A stretch of 64,000 nucleotides of DNA, taken from positions 1 to 64,000 of the forward strand of contig JAFMFH010000003.1 of assembly GCA_017856235.1 (NCBI GenBank), written 5' to 3'. Made by a program: the position numbers and the translations under genes. Each line of letters begins with the position of its first letter. Positions within the stretch are counted from its first letter, which is position 1. Origin of the DNA: Flavobacteriaceae bacterium. GTDB lineage: Bacteria > Bacteroidota > Bacteroidia > Flavobacteriales > Flavobacteriaceae. The notes beneath the pieces are model-generated. The model ran no database searches. It was not told the origin of the DNA and worked only from the letters and a program-made list of their open reading frames with translations. Positions 46,139 to 56,086 of the stretch are shown here, piece by piece.

Positions 46139-47330
46139 TCCAAAAAAATCAAATTATGAGAATACTGTTTTAGTTGGAGTAATTAATGATTCCCAAGATG
46201 ATGAAAAATTATCAGAATTTTTAGAAGAACTTGAGTTCTTGTCTGTTACCGCTGGTGGAAATGTTATTAAAAAATTCACTCAAAAGATAAATACACCAAA
46301 TCCAAGAACATTTATTGGAAAAGGAAAAATAGATGAGATATTAAATTATGTTAAAGTCAATGATGTCTCAGTAGTAGTTTTTGATGATGAACTATCTCCC
46401 ACTCAACAAGCAAATATTGAAAGAATTTTAAAGTGTAAAATTCTTGATAGAACAGCTCTTATTCTTGATATTTTTGCTCAAAGAGCCAAAACAAGTTATG
46501 CTAAAACTCAAGTTGAACTAGCTCAGTATGAATATTTGTTACCGAGACTAAAAGGATTATGGACGCACCTAGAAAGACAAAGAGGAGGTATTGGTATGAG
46601 AGGTCCTGGTGAGACTGAGATAGAAACTGATAGAAGAATTGTAAGAGATAAAATTTCACTATTAAAAAGAAAAATATCTACAATTGATAAGCAGATGAGG
46701 ATCCAGAGAGGAAATAGAGGGTCATTAGTTAGAGTGGCATTAGTAGGTTACACTAATGTAGGGAAATCAACAATAATGAATATTTTGTCTAATAGTAATG
46801 TTTTTGCAGAAGACAAATTATTTGCAACACTTGATACAACAGTGAGAAAAGTTGTTATTAATACATTACCTTTTCTTTTAACGGATACAGTAGGTTTTAT
46901 AAGAAAATTGCCAACACAGCTTATTGAGTCTTTCAAAAGTACTTTGGAAGAAGTTAAAGATGCAGATATTTTATTACATATTGTTGATATATCTCATCCT
47001 AGTTTTGAAGATCATATACAATCCGTAAATAATATTTTGAATGAAATTAACTGTCATAACAAATATAACTTAATGATTTTCAATAAAATTGATAAGTATC
47101 AAGCTGTTGATTTTAATGATTCAAACTCAGGAAAAAACAGCTACTATTCTTTACACCAATGGAGGAATACATGGATGAATAAGACTAATGGTAAGGCATT
47201 ATTTATTTCAGCTAAGAATAAAGTTAATTTTGATAATTTAAGAAAAGAAATATATGAGATAGTGAAGAATGTAGATATGAGTCATTATCCAAAAAATGAT
47301 TATTTATACCCGGAGTACTTTTCAAAGTAA
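46131..47330 (+). CDS. hflX: GTPase HflX
   Basis: From ATG 46131 (MIDPKKSNYENTVLVGVIND) the protein has 399 residues; an upstream in-frame start at 46080 lies inside lpxH and is less likely. Features: the HflX N-terminal domain with NPRTFIGKGKI and FDDELSPTQQANIE, the linker GGIGMRGPGETEIETDRR, and the G domain with G1 GYTNVGKST, G3 DTVGFI and G4 NKID. It is a ribosome-associated GTPase that splits stalled ribosomes under stress. It overlaps lpxH by 8 bp. A weak AT-only hairpin covers its stop (47324-47342). Confidence 0.94.
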   Translation: MIDPKKSNYENTVLVGVINDSQDDEKLSEFLEELEFLSVTAGGNVIKKFTQKINTPNPRTFIGKGKIDEILNYVKVNDVSVVVFDDELSPTQQANIERILKCKILDRTALILDIFAQRAKTSYAKTQVELAQYEYLLPRLKGLWTHLERQRGGIGMRGPGETEIETDRRIVRDKISLLKRKISTIDKQMRIQRGNRGSLVRVALVGYTNVGKSTIMNILSNSNVFAEDKLFATLDTTVRKVVINTLPFLLTDTVGFIRKLPTQLIESFKSTLEEVKDADILLHIVDISHPSFEDHIQSVNNILNEINCHNKYNLMIFNKIDKYQAVDFNDSNSGKNSYYSLHQWRNTWMNKTNGKALFISAKNKVNFDNLRKEIYEIVKNVDMSHYPKNDYLYPEYFSK

Positions 47331-47357
47331 TATTTTTACTTTAATCAATTTAACCAA

Positions 47358-47387
47358 TTGTTAACATAAGATTTAGTTATAAATTTT
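47358..47387 (+). promoter_or_regulatory. Candidate promoter of the MoxR/Bat operon
   Basis: TTG (47358-47360), 19-nt spacer, then TAAATTTT (47380-47387), one base from the TAnnTTTG consensus, 29 bp before the moxR ATG. The TTG is part of an imperfect palindrome TTAAC-CAATT-GTTAA (47350-47364) that could be an operator; that is speculative. Confidence 0.4.
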
Positions 47388-47416
47388 CAAATTTGTTTTA
47401 ATTAAATTCAATAGTC

Positions 47417-48421
47417 ATGAGTGATACAAATAAAGATGTAGATTTAAGTAAAAAGGATGAATTAATAAAAAAAGAAAGTGCTTTCGTAGATCTACTTTCA
47501 ATGGAGATTAATAAAAAAATTATTGGTCAGAAAACAATGATTGAAAGGCTTTTAATAGGTCTATTAGGTAAAGGACATATTTTACTTGAAGGTGTTCCAG
47601 GACTTGCCAAAACACTTGCTATTAACAGCCTTAGTAATGCTGTTAAAGGCTCATTTAGCAGGATTCAATTTACTCCAGATCTTCTTCCTGCTGATGTAAT
47701 TGGAACTATGATTTATAATATGAAATCAGGTGCATTTTCTATTAAACAGGGACCAGTTTTTGCAAATTTTGTATTAGCAGATGAGATAAATAGAGCACCT
47801 GCTAAAGTTCAATCAGCATTGCTTGAAGCTATGCAAGAAAAACAGGTAACTATTGGTGATAAAACATTCAAATTATCTGATCCTTTTCTAGTTATGGCTA
47901 CTCAAAATCCTGTTGAACAAGAAGGTACATATCCTCTTCCAGAGGCGCAAGTAGACAGGTTTATGCTAAAAGTTGTAGTAGATTATCCTAAACTCGAAGA
48001 AGAACAAAAGATTATAAATATGAATTTATCTTCAAAAGAAGACAAAATAAAGCCAGTAGTGACAACTAAACAAATATTAACTGCTCAAAATTTAGTTAAT
48101 GAAGTATACATGGATGAAAAAATTGAAAAGTACATATTAAATCTAATTTTCTGTACTAGATATCCAGAAAAATATAATCTTAAAAACTTATCCCCTCTTA
48201 TTTCATTTGGTGCTTCACCTAGGGGTAGTATCAACTTGGCTCTTGCATCTAAATGTTATGCATTTATAAACCACCGAGGCTTTGTAATACCAGAAGATGT
48301 AAGAGAAGTCATAACTGATGTACTTAGACATAGAATTGGCTTAACCTATGAAGCTGAGGCTGAAAATGTAACTACTGAAGACGTAATTAAACAGATAGTA
48401 AATACAGTTGAAGTACCATAA
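47417..48421 (+). CDS. MoxR-family AAA ATPase
   Basis: 334 residues. Walker A-type LEGVPGLAKT near residue 58, PDLLPADVIGT, Walker B with FVLADEINRAPAKVQSALLEAMQE, and the sensor segment MATQNPVEQEGTYPLPEAQVDRFM, all MoxR hallmarks. MoxR proteins are chaperone-like ATPases that act on VWA-domain partners or on their client complexes. First gene of an eight-gene operon, 3 bp ahead of the DUF58 gene. Confidence 0.95.
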   Translation: MSDTNKDVDLSKKDELIKKESAFVDLLSMEINKKIIGQKTMIERLLIGLLGKGHILLEGVPGLAKTLAINSLSNAVKGSFSRIQFTPDLLPADVIGTMIYNMKSGAFSIKQGPVFANFVLADEINRAPAKVQSALLEAMQEKQVTIGDKTFKLSDPFLVMATQNPVEQEGTYPLPEAQVDRFMLKVVVDYPKLEEEQKIINMNLSSKEDKIKPVVTTKQILTAQNLVNEVYMDEKIEKYILNLIFCTRYPEKYNLKNLSPLISFGASPRGSINLALASKCYAFINHRGFVIPEDVREVITDVLRHRIGLTYEAEAENVTTEDVIKQIVNTVEVP

Positions 48422-48424
48422 TTA

Positions 48425-49288
48425 ATGGATTCTAAAGAATTATTAAAGAAAGTAAGACAAATTGAAATAAAAAGTAGAAGGCTTAGTGACAACCTTTTTG
48501 GAGGAGAATATCTCAGTACTTTTAAAGGTAGGGGTATGACTTTTAGTGAAGTTAGAAAGTATGAATTTGGTGATGATATTAGATCGATTGACTGGAACGT
48601 AACAGCAAGATATAATGAACCCTTTATAAAAGTATTTGAAGAGGAGAGGGAACTAACATTAATGCTTTTAATAGATGTAAGTGGTTCGGAAAACTTTGCA
48701 ACTAGCAATAAACTGAAGAAAGAAATAATTACAGAAATTGCTGCAACATTGGCATTCTCTGCTTTAAAAAATAATGATAAAGTTGGTGCAATACTTTTTA
48801 CTGATGATATTGAGTTATTCATTCCTCCAAATAAGGGTAAGAGGCATATACTTAGGATAATAAGAGAATTAATTGAGTTTAAGCCTAAAAGCCATAAAAC
48901 TAATATTAATTCATCACTTAGGTTTCTCTTAAGTATAATTCAAAAAAAAGCAATTGTATTTATTTTATCTGATTTCATTGATAAAGATTATGATAAATCC
49001 TTAAAACTTGCAGCTAAAAAATTTGATCTTACGGGAATAAGAATTTATGACCAAATGGAAACTAAGATGGCAAAAATAGGTTTTGTGCAAATGATTGATG
49101 CTGAAACAAATGAACTTATATGGGTTGATACAACCTCAAAGAGGTTAAGGGAAAACTATAATCTAAATTATGCTAATTCAGTAAAGTATTTTGAAACTCT
49201 GTTTAATAAAAATGGAGCAGGAGTTATTAATTGTGAAGTTGATGATAGTTATGTAAAAAAACTTCTGGGATATTTTAAACAACGATAA
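48425..49288 (+). CDS. DUF58 domain protein
   Basis: 287 residues. The DUF58 signature is GRGMTFSEVRKYEFGDDIRSIDWNVTAR near residues 35-62, followed by a VWA-like region with LMLLIDVSGSENF (MIDAS-type DxSGS). It is soluble and a standard partner of MoxR in this operon type; the molecular role is unsettled. It is followed directly by the next gene with no gap. Confidence 0.93.
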   Translation: MDSKELLKKVRQIEIKSRRLSDNLFGGEYLSTFKGRGMTFSEVRKYEFGDDIRSIDWNVTARYNEPFIKVFEEERELTLMLLIDVSGSENFATSNKLKKEIITEIAATLAFSALKNNDKVGAILFTDDIELFIPPNKGKRHILRIIRELIEFKPKSHKTNINSSLRFLLSIIQKKAIVFILSDFIDKDYDKSLKLAAKKFDLTGIRIYDQMETKMAKIGFVQMIDAETNELIWVDTTSKRLRENYNLNYANSVKYFETLFNKNGAGVINCEVDDSYVKKLLGYFKQR

Positions 49289-50857
49289 ATGAAATTTTTT
49301 TTAATTCTATACCTATCTTTAAGCACTTTATTATATAGTCAAAATCCAAATTTTGATCAGGATATAATTATATCTACCAATGTAGATACTACCGAAGTAA
49401 AAATAGGTGAAGAATTAAATTTAAAAATTGATATATCCTCAAAAAATAAATACAATATTTCATTTGATGAAATTCCAAATTTTATGCCTTTTGAGATTAT
49501 AGAGTCATTTGATACTGATACAATTCAAGAGTCATCTACTTATTCAAAGAGGTACTCATTAATAAATTTTGAGCCTGGAGAATATTGGATTCCACCTCAA
49601 AAAATATACTTTAATCAGACAATAAAATATTCAGATTCATTATTAATTGTCGTAAACGATGTTGAGGTTGATACTTTGAAACAAAACCTTTATGACATAA
49701 AACCAATTATTCCTGTTAAAAGAAATTATCAAAATCTACTAATAAGGATATTTATTGCAATAATTGTTGGTTTTATTGTATTCCTTCTTTACCGATATTA
49801 TTTGCTGAAAAAAAACATAAAACCTACTGTAGAAGAAAAATCTTTATTTGAATTGGTAAATGAGAAATTAGAAAATTTGAATAGTTTAGATCCTAATTCT
49901 CAGATTGAATTCAAAGAATATTACACAATTTTAATTGATATTTTCAGGGAATATCTTGAATCTCAGATTAAAATACCTGCTATGGAGAGTACTTCCAAGG
50001 AACTTATATTAAGAATTAATTTACTTAGAGATAGTGGTAATTATAATTTTGAAAAAAGTAAAATAAGTAAGCTTGAAAGTCTTTTCAGTAAGTCTGATTT
50101 AGTCAAATTTGCAAAATCACTTCCTACGAAATCAGATATTAAAAATGACTTAGATTTTATATCAGACTTTATTGATGATACAGAAAAAATTTATAATGAA
50201 AAATTTAATATAGTTGAAGACATAGAACCCAAAAATGAGGAATATTCAATTATTGACGACCTAAAAACTTTTTTAAAATATTCGTTTTTAATTCTATGCT
50301 CAATTCTCTTTATATCAATTTTGCTATTTGGTTATTATCCTGTTAGAGATACTATATTAATGAATCCTACAAAAATTCTAATGTCTAAAGAGTGGTTCAC
50401 AAGTCAATATGGTTCTCCTCCAGTTGAATTAAATTCTCCAAATATTTTAGTTAGATCAAATGACACCCTTTATGATAGCAAATTTGTTATGGGGGATTTT
50501 AAAGATGATTTTTTTATAACAATTGATTTTAAAGATGTTATAGAAGTTGAAAATAACCCAAGCCTTGATTTAATAAAAAATGATTTAATAAATCATTTTC
50601 AAACTATGGGCTCAAAAAATATACTTTTAAAGGAGGATCAGTTTACAATTAAATCTGGAGATACTGGGTTAAGACTTTTTGGAAGTCTTGATATTGAAAT
50701 TAAAAACAGATTAATTAGATCTAATTTTACTACTGTTATTCTTCCCTATGATAAGAAAACTATTAGACTTACAATAGTTCATAGAGCAGATGATAGATAT
50801 GCGGACAATATAAAGTCTAGGATTTTAGAAAGCTTTGATATAGTAAAAGAATTGTAA
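49289..50857 (+). CDS. Bat operon membrane protein with extra C-terminal domain
   Basis: 522 residues, not one of the five named Bat proteins. A signal peptide (LSLSTLLYSQ) is followed by a beta-rich periplasmic domain resembling BatD repeats (about 20-135), a TM segment (about 152-172), a cytoplasmic helical part with LDPNSQIEFKEYYTILIDIFREYLE as in DUF4381-type proteins, a second TM (about 330-350) and a C-terminal ~170-residue domain of unknown fold. It lies between DUF58 and batA and shares a one-base TAATG junction with batA. A membrane anchor or assembly role in the Bat complex is inferred from context. Confidence 0.75.
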   Translation: MKFFLILYLSLSTLLYSQNPNFDQDIIISTNVDTTEVKIGEELNLKIDISSKNKYNISFDEIPNFMPFEIIESFDTDTIQESSTYSKRYSLINFEPGEYWIPPQKIYFNQTIKYSDSLLIVVNDVEVDTLKQNLYDIKPIIPVKRNYQNLLIRIFIAIIVGFIVFLLYRYYLLKKNIKPTVEEKSLFELVNEKLENLNSLDPNSQIEFKEYYTILIDIFREYLESQIKIPAMESTSKELILRINLLRDSGNYNFEKSKISKLESLFSKSDLVKFAKSLPTKSDIKNDLDFISDFIDDTEKIYNEKFNIVEDIEPKNEEYSIIDDLKTFLKYSFLILCSILFISILLFGYYPVRDTILMNPTKILMSKEWFTSQYGSPPVELNSPNILVRSNDTLYDSKFVMGDFKDDFFITIDFKDVIEVENNPSLDLIKNDLINHFQTMGSKNILLKEDQFTIKSGDTGLRLFGSLDIEIKNRLIRSNFTTVILPYDKKTIRLTIVHRADDRYADNIKSRILESFDIVKEL

Positions 50858-51861
50858 TGTTTAAAGATTTGTACTTAGCAAACCCAGAATATCTTTTTAT
50901 TTTGATAATTATACCAATAATATTATTTTTTTGGTATAAGTTAGGAAGATATACTCAGGCATCACTTACACATTCTTCTTTATCATATTTAAAGACTAAA
51001 AATTCGTTTTTAACTAAGCTTAGACCTCTCTTAAATATAATAAGAGTGTTAGTTATCTTACTATTAATAATTGCGATTTCTAGACCTCAATCTAAGTCAA
51101 CATCTAAAAGGATTACAACATCAAGAGGCATTGATATTGTTATGGTTATTGATATCTCTTCAAGTATGTTATCTAAAGATCTAAAACCAGATCGATTAAC
51201 TGCCTTAAAAAATGTTGCTTCAAACTTTATTGATGATAGACCAAATGATAGGATAGGTTTAGTAGTTTATGCAGCTGAGAGTTATACTAAAACGCCTGTT
51301 ACTACTGACAAATTAATCCTTAAGCAATCTCTGTCTGAAATTAATTATGAGGCTCTTCTAGAAGATGGAACAGCTATTGGCATGGGACTGTCAACTGCAG
51401 TTAATAGGCTTAAAGAGAGTACTGCTAAAAGTAAGGTAATTATTTTGCTCACCGATGGAGTCAACAACTCAGGATTTATAGATCCTAGAATTGCTGCAGA
51501 ACTAGCTGCTGAGTATGAAATTAAAACATATACTATTGGTCTAGGAACAAATGGAAGAGCACTTGCACCAGTCTCAATTCTTCCCAACGGAAATTTCCAA
51601 TTTAGTCTTACAAAAGTTGAAATTGATGAGGATCTTTTAAGATATATCTCAGAAAAGACATCTGGAAGATATTTTAGAGCAACTGATAATTTAGAACTTC
51701 AAAATATTTATAACGAGATCAATAAATTAGAGAAGACAGAAATAAAAGAAACTATTTTCACTAATGTTTCTGAAAAATACAGGCCCTTTGTAATGTTAGG
51801 GTTTATATTATTTGTTATAGAAGTATTTGCAAGAAAAACAATATTTAAAAGCTTTGTATAA
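50857..51861 (+). CDS. batA: VWA-domain membrane protein BatA
   Basis: 334 residues. Two N-terminal TM segments, a von Willebrand A domain with the MIDAS motif DISSSM in IVMVIDISSSML (about residue 95) and LLTDGVNNSG, then a C-terminal TM (RPFVMLGFILFVIEVFA). The VWA domain is expected on the periplasmic side. It joins the preceding and following genes by one-base overlaps at both ends, so it is translationally coupled with them. Confidence 0.92.
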   Translation: MFKDLYLANPEYLFILIIIPIILFFWYKLGRYTQASLTHSSLSYLKTKNSFLTKLRPLLNIIRVLVILLLIIAISRPQSKSTSKRITTSRGIDIVMVIDISSSMLSKDLKPDRLTALKNVASNFIDDRPNDRIGLVVYAAESYTKTPVTTDKLILKQSLSEINYEALLEDGTAIGMGLSTAVNRLKESTAKSKVIILLTDGVNNSGFIDPRIAAELAAEYEIKTYTIGLGTNGRALAPVSILPNGNFQFSLTKVEIDEDLLRYISEKTSGRYFRATDNLELQNIYNEINKLEKTEIKETIFTNVSEKYRPFVMLGFILFVIEVFARKTIFKSFV

Positions 51862-52901
51862 TGTATGAGATAGACATTACATATTTTCTTTATTTAGCAT
51901 TAGTAATTCCGCTATTAGTTATTGTGAATTATATCTACATGTTGTGGAGGAAGAAAGTACAGAATTCATTCTCAAAGCATGATTTATTAGAACACATTAG
52001 CCCTAATAGATCTAATTTCAAACTTAATCTTAAGCTTATTCTAGAATGTTTAGCTATTTTATGCTTATCCATAGCACTTGCTAACCCAAAAATAGGAACC
52101 GAGCTTAAAACAATTAACAGAGAAGGGGTTGATATTGTTTTTGCTGTAGATGTATCTAAAAGTATGCTTGCAGAAGATGTAGCTCCAAATAGACTATTAA
52201 GATCAAAAAGAATAGTTTCAGAAATAATAAACTCTTTATCAAGTGATAGGGTTGGTATTGTTGCTTATGCAGCTCAGGCTATTCCGCAAGTTCCTCTTAC
52301 TACAGATTTTGCTTCTGTAAAAAACTTTCTCCAGATTATAGATACGGATATGCTATCATCTCAAGGAACATCAATTGATGCTGCATTAAATCTATCTGTA
52401 AATTTCTTTGATCAAAATTCAGAGACAAATAGAGTTTTAATACTTATCTCTGATGGAGAAGATCATGATGATATACCTGATGATTTAATTAACTTAATAT
52501 CATTAAATGACATAAACTTAATAACAATAGGAATTGGAGAAGATTCAGGATCTACTATACCAATTAGATTAAATGGAGCAATTGATTCATACAAAAAAGA
52601 TGTTAATGGAGAAGTAGTTATTACCAAAAGAAATAGTTTGATCCTTAATAAAATAGCAGATTCTTCTGATGGTGATTATATTGACGGAAATTTTACTGAA
52701 GAAGCCTTAGGTCAAGTAAAATCTATACTTAATGAAATAGATAAGTCTGAGTTTGAAACATCTCAGTTCATTGATTATAAACAACAATTTCAATTATTTT
52801 TATTTTTGTCTCTGTTATTTATAATTTGTGATGTATTTGTTTTTCAGACTAAAACAAAATGGATACAGAATTTAAATTTATTTAATGAAAATAAAGATTA
52901 A
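51861..52901 (+). CDS. batB: VWA-domain membrane protein BatB
   Basis: 346 residues with the same layout as BatA: N-terminal TM segments, MIDAS motif DVSKSM in IVFAVDVSKSML near residue 93, ISDGEDHDD, and a C-terminal TM. BatA and BatB are paralogues and probably form a heteromeric membrane complex. The 3' end overlaps batC by 17 bp. Confidence 0.92.
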   Translation: MYEIDITYFLYLALVIPLLVIVNYIYMLWRKKVQNSFSKHDLLEHISPNRSNFKLNLKLILECLAILCLSIALANPKIGTELKTINREGVDIVFAVDVSKSMLAEDVAPNRLLRSKRIVSEIINSLSSDRVGIVAYAAQAIPQVPLTTDFASVKNFLQIIDTDMLSSQGTSIDAALNLSVNFFDQNSETNRVLILISDGEDHDDIPDDLINLISLNDINLITIGIGEDSGSTIPIRLNGAIDSYKKDVNGEVVITKRNSLILNKIADSSDGDYIDGNFTEEALGQVKSILNEIDKSEFETSQFIDYKQQFQLFLFLSLLFIICDVFVFQTKTKWIQNLNLFNENKD

Positions 52902-53619
52902 GATACTTCATGTTGCTTTTTTATTTTTCACTTTCATGTCATTCTCACAAAGTGATCCAAGTAACTTTGTTCTAAAAGGTAATGCTGATATTTTGAATAA
53001 GAACTACAAAGATGCTGAGGTTGAATATAGAAAGGCTATATCTACTAATAAAAATCAAAATAAAGCAAGTCATAACTTAGGTAATCTTTTATTTGAAAAT
53101 CAGAACTATGATGAGGCTATTCAAGAGTATTTCAAAACACAAAAAAACTCAGAAATAGACCTTGAAAAACATTCAGCTTTTCATAATCTAGGAAATTCTT
53201 ATATGAAGAAAAAGGATTATGCGCAAGCAGTAGAAGCATATAAAAATGCTCTTAGAAATAATTCTGCAGATGATGAAACTAGATATAATTATGCTCTTGC
53301 AAAGAAATTTTTAGAAGGAGACAAACGTCAAAATTCTGAAAATAGTGAAGATTCAGAAGAAGAAAAACAGGATCAATCAGAAGATCAGAAGGAGAATCAA
53401 GATAAAGATCAAAACAGTGATCAAAATTCTGAGTCAGAACAGGAAAAACCAAAAGATCAAGATGATAAGGAAGAACAAGAACAAGGTGGAGGTCTTTCAA
53501 AACAACAAATGGAAAATCTTTTAGAAGCTGTAAATAATATTGAAAAGGACTTAAATGAAAAACTTAAGTCTGGTAAAAAGAAATTACAAACAACAAAAAA
53601 ATCAGAAAAAGATTGGTAA
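52885..53619 (+). CDS. batC: TPR protein BatC with acidic low-complexity linker
   Basis: 244 residues. A signal peptide (AFLFFTFMSFSQ) is followed by three TPR units (about 25-140: NKASHNLGNLLFENQNYDEAI, SAFHNLGNSYMKKKDYAQAV, DETRYNYALAKKFLEG), then about 60 residues made almost only of Glu, Asp, Gln, Lys, Ser and Asn, then a helix with GGGLSKQQMENLLEAV that resembles the conserved BatC end. A periplasmic scaffold role is likely. It overlaps batD by 7 bp. Confidence 0.88.
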   Translation: MKIKIKILHVAFLFFTFMSFSQSDPSNFVLKGNADILNKNYKDAEVEYRKAISTNKNQNKASHNLGNLLFENQNYDEAIQEYFKTQKNSEIDLEKHSAFHNLGNSYMKKKDYAQAVEAYKNALRNNSADDETRYNYALAKKFLEGDKRQNSENSEDSEEEKQDQSEDQKENQDKDQNSDQNSESEQEKPKDQDDKEEQEQGGGLSKQQMENLLEAVNNIEKDLNEKLKSGKKKLQTTKKSEKDW

Positions 53620-55349
53620 GAAATATAACAATATTGATACTTGCTTTGAATAGTTTATTTATCTCTGCTCAGGTAAAGTTTGATGCATCTGTAAGTAAAA
53701 CTAAACTTGGACTAAATGAAAGATTGAGAGTTGATTTTGTAATGAATCAAAACGGTGATAATTTCTCACCTCCTGATTTTGAAAATTTTCAAATAATTGG
53801 AGGTCCAAATCAATCTATAAAGACTTCATATGTTAATGGTGAGAGGAGCTTTTCAAAAACATATTCATATTTTCTCCAACCCCTAAAAAAGGGTTCTATT
53901 AGAATTAAACAGGCAAGCGTTGAGATAGATGGAGAATTATATAAATCTCTTCCAATAGAGGTACTAATAACTGATTCAGTTAGTCAGCCATCAGAATCTG
54001 TTACTCAATACTATAACGATGACGATATAGAGTTACGCGCTTTAATTTCAAAAGGCTCTCCTTACCTTAATGAACCAATAACAGTTATATATAAGCTATT
54101 TTATAAAGCTCCAATAAATATCTCAGATGCTAGAGAGACTGAAACCCCAAACTATAAAGATTTTTGGAGTCAGATTATAAAGATTCCTCAATTAAAAGTC
54201 CAAAGGGAAATATATAAAGGTCAAAATTATAATACAGTAGAGTGGAGAAAAGTCGTTTTGTATCCTCAAAAATCTGGTCAACTTGAAATATCTCCATTAT
54301 CGTTAAACCTTGTACTTGATGTCCCTACTGATAAAAGAGATTTTTTTGGAAATATTATTTATGATCAAACAACTCTGGTTATTTCAACTGGAATGAGAAC
54401 AATAAATGTTAAAGATCTTCCCTTGAAGAATAAGCCATTAAATTTTACTGGTGCTGTTGGTCAATTTGAGTTTGATGTAATTCTTAACAAATCTTCTCTT
54501 AGAGCAACTGAATCTTTTCAAGCTGAACTAAAAGTAAAAGGTGAAGGTAATTTAAAACTTTTTGATTTACCTGATCTTCAAGTACCAAGTTCCATGGAAT
54601 TATTTGAACCACAAAGAGAAGAATCAATTAACACAAATCTTTCAGGCATGAGTGGTTCAGTAACTAAATTATTTACAGTAATTCCAAGATTTCAAGGTAG
54701 CTTTCCTATTGAGGAGGTTGAATTCTCATATTTTGACCCTCAATTAGAATCATATAAAACAATTAAATCTCCTAGACTAACAGTCGATGTATTTGATGGA
54801 CCTACAATTACCAACTCATCATTAAATAATACAAATGTTATTACACCTAATGACTCATTTAGATTTATTAAGACAAAGACTAACTTAATTAAGATAGATG
54901 ATAGTAAGTTTTTTGAATCTCAATTGTTTTACGTTTTAGTTTCTTCACCTTTTGCAATGGTTATTGCTTTTGTTATGCTGACTACCTATACTAGATCTAG
55001 AAAGTCATCAACTATAGAATTACAAAAGACTCAAGAAAAAGAAATAAATAAAATGATTGATGCTGCAAAAAAATCATTAAACGATAAGAATATATTTTAT
55101 GACCTAATTGAAAAAGTCTTATTAAAAACGTTGTTATTAAAATTTTCAATAAATATTGAAAACTTTAATAAAGAGAAGATTAAAAGTATATCAAGAGATA
55201 AAGGAATTGATGAAAAAACTATTTCAAAAATTATTCAATTAATTGAAAATTGTGAAAGTGCTAAATATTCAAGATCCTCGAATTCAATTATGAAAAATGA
55301 CTTGAAGAATGCAAAAGAAGTTATTAACCTGATTTTAAAAAATAAGTAA
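53613..55349 (+). CDS. batD: BatD family protein
   Basis: 578 residues from a TTG at 53613 (VRNITILILALNSLFISAQ, signal peptide). Beta-domain repeats with FDASVSKTKLGLNERLRVDF and SFSKTYSYFLQPLKKGSIRI, followed by KPLNFTGAVGQFEFDVIL, are BatD features; a TM segment (about 445-465) and a cytoplasmic helical tail follow. The long extracytoplasmic part likely binds BatA/BatB. The stop overlaps the batE start by one base. Confidence 0.92.
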   Translation: MVRNITILILALNSLFISAQVKFDASVSKTKLGLNERLRVDFVMNQNGDNFSPPDFENFQIIGGPNQSIKTSYVNGERSFSKTYSYFLQPLKKGSIRIKQASVEIDGELYKSLPIEVLITDSVSQPSESVTQYYNDDDIELRALISKGSPYLNEPITVIYKLFYKAPINISDARETETPNYKDFWSQIIKIPQLKVQREIYKGQNYNTVEWRKVVLYPQKSGQLEISPLSLNLVLDVPTDKRDFFGNIIYDQTTLVISTGMRTINVKDLPLKNKPLNFTGAVGQFEFDVILNKSSLRATESFQAELKVKGEGNLKLFDLPDLQVPSSMELFEPQREESINTNLSGMSGSVTKLFTVIPRFQGSFPIEEVEFSYFDPQLESYKTIKSPRLTVDVFDGPTITNSSLNNTNVITPNDSFRFIKTKTNLIKIDDSKFFESQLFYVLVSSPFAMVIAFVMLTTYTRSRKSSTIELQKTQEKEINKMIDAAKKSLNDKNIFYDLIEKVLLKTLLLKFSINIENFNKEKIKSISRDKGIDEKTISKIIQLIENCESAKYSRSSNSIMKNDLKNAKEVINLILKNK

Positions 55350-56086
55350 TGAGACTACTTTACATTTTTTTATTTTTTTTAAATAACCAAAGCCTAGATT
55401 CTATCTTTGAAAAATCAAATGACCTCTATACAAACGGAAATTATCAAATGGCAATTGAGGGCTATCAAACCATTTTAAATTCAGGCTTTGAAAGTGCTGA
55501 GGTATACTATAATCTTGGAAATGCATTTTATAAGCTTAATAATATTCCAGAAAGCAATTTCTTTTATGAAAAGGCAAAAACTATATCTCCTTCTGATGAA
55601 GATATATTAATGAATTTATCTTTTGCTCAGAATCTAAGGATTGATAAAATTGAAAAACTTCCAATTACACAAACTCAAAATCTAAAAATTAATACTCTAA
55701 ACATTTTAAGTGAGAAAGGATGGTCTGTACTATTAATAATCTTGGTTTGGATTTCGTGTATTTCATTAATTTTATACCTATTAATTAAAAATCCGATACA
55801 AAAAAGAATCTTTTTCTCTCAATTTATTATACTATCAATTACAGCAATAGGTGTGTTAATGATTAACTATGAAAAAAAGGAATTAAATAATGAAAAGTTC
55901 GCTATAGTATATGATAAAGAAATTGAAGTGTGGTCTGAGCCTAATAAAATATCAGATCTTAAATTTTTACTACATGAGGGTACAAAAGTAAAGCAGATTG
56001 ATACTATTCAAGACTGGGTAAATATTCAACTTGAAAACGGAACATTAGGTTGGATTCAATCCTCTAGTATTAAAATATTAGATTAA
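55349..56086 (+). CDS. batE: BatE family TPR-SH3 protein
   Basis: 245 residues. A signal-anchor-like start (LLYIFLFFLNN), TPR-like repeats (NDLYTNGNYQMAIEGYQTIL, EVYYNLGNAFYKLNNIPES), two TM segments near residues 125-165, then a bacterial SH3 domain (EIEVWSEPNKISDLKFLLHEGTKVKQ) in the C-terminal third. Last gene of the operon. Its 3' end overlaps convergent cvpA by 9 bp. Confidence 0.9.
   Translation: MRLLYIFLFFLNNQSLDSIFEKSNDLYTNGNYQMAIEGYQTILNSGFESAEVYYNLGNAFYKLNNIPESNFFYEKAKTISPSDEDILMNLSFAQNLRIDKIEKLPITQTQNLKINTLNILSEKGWSVLLIILVWISCISLILYLLIKNPIQKRIFFSQFIILSITAIGVLMINYEKKELNNEKFAIVYDKEIEVWSEPNKISDLKFLLHEGTKVKQIDTIQDWVNIQLENGTLGWIQSSSIKILD

Noticed and set aside
47324-47342. AAAGTAA/TTACTTT hairpin at the hflX stop as a terminator
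   Set aside because: A perfect 7-bp stem but almost all A-T with no T run after it; likely too weak.
48346-48822. 158-residue open frame antisense to the DUF58 gene
   Set aside because: The DUF58 signature on the plus strand is unmistakable; the reverse product is serine/leucine-rich without motifs.
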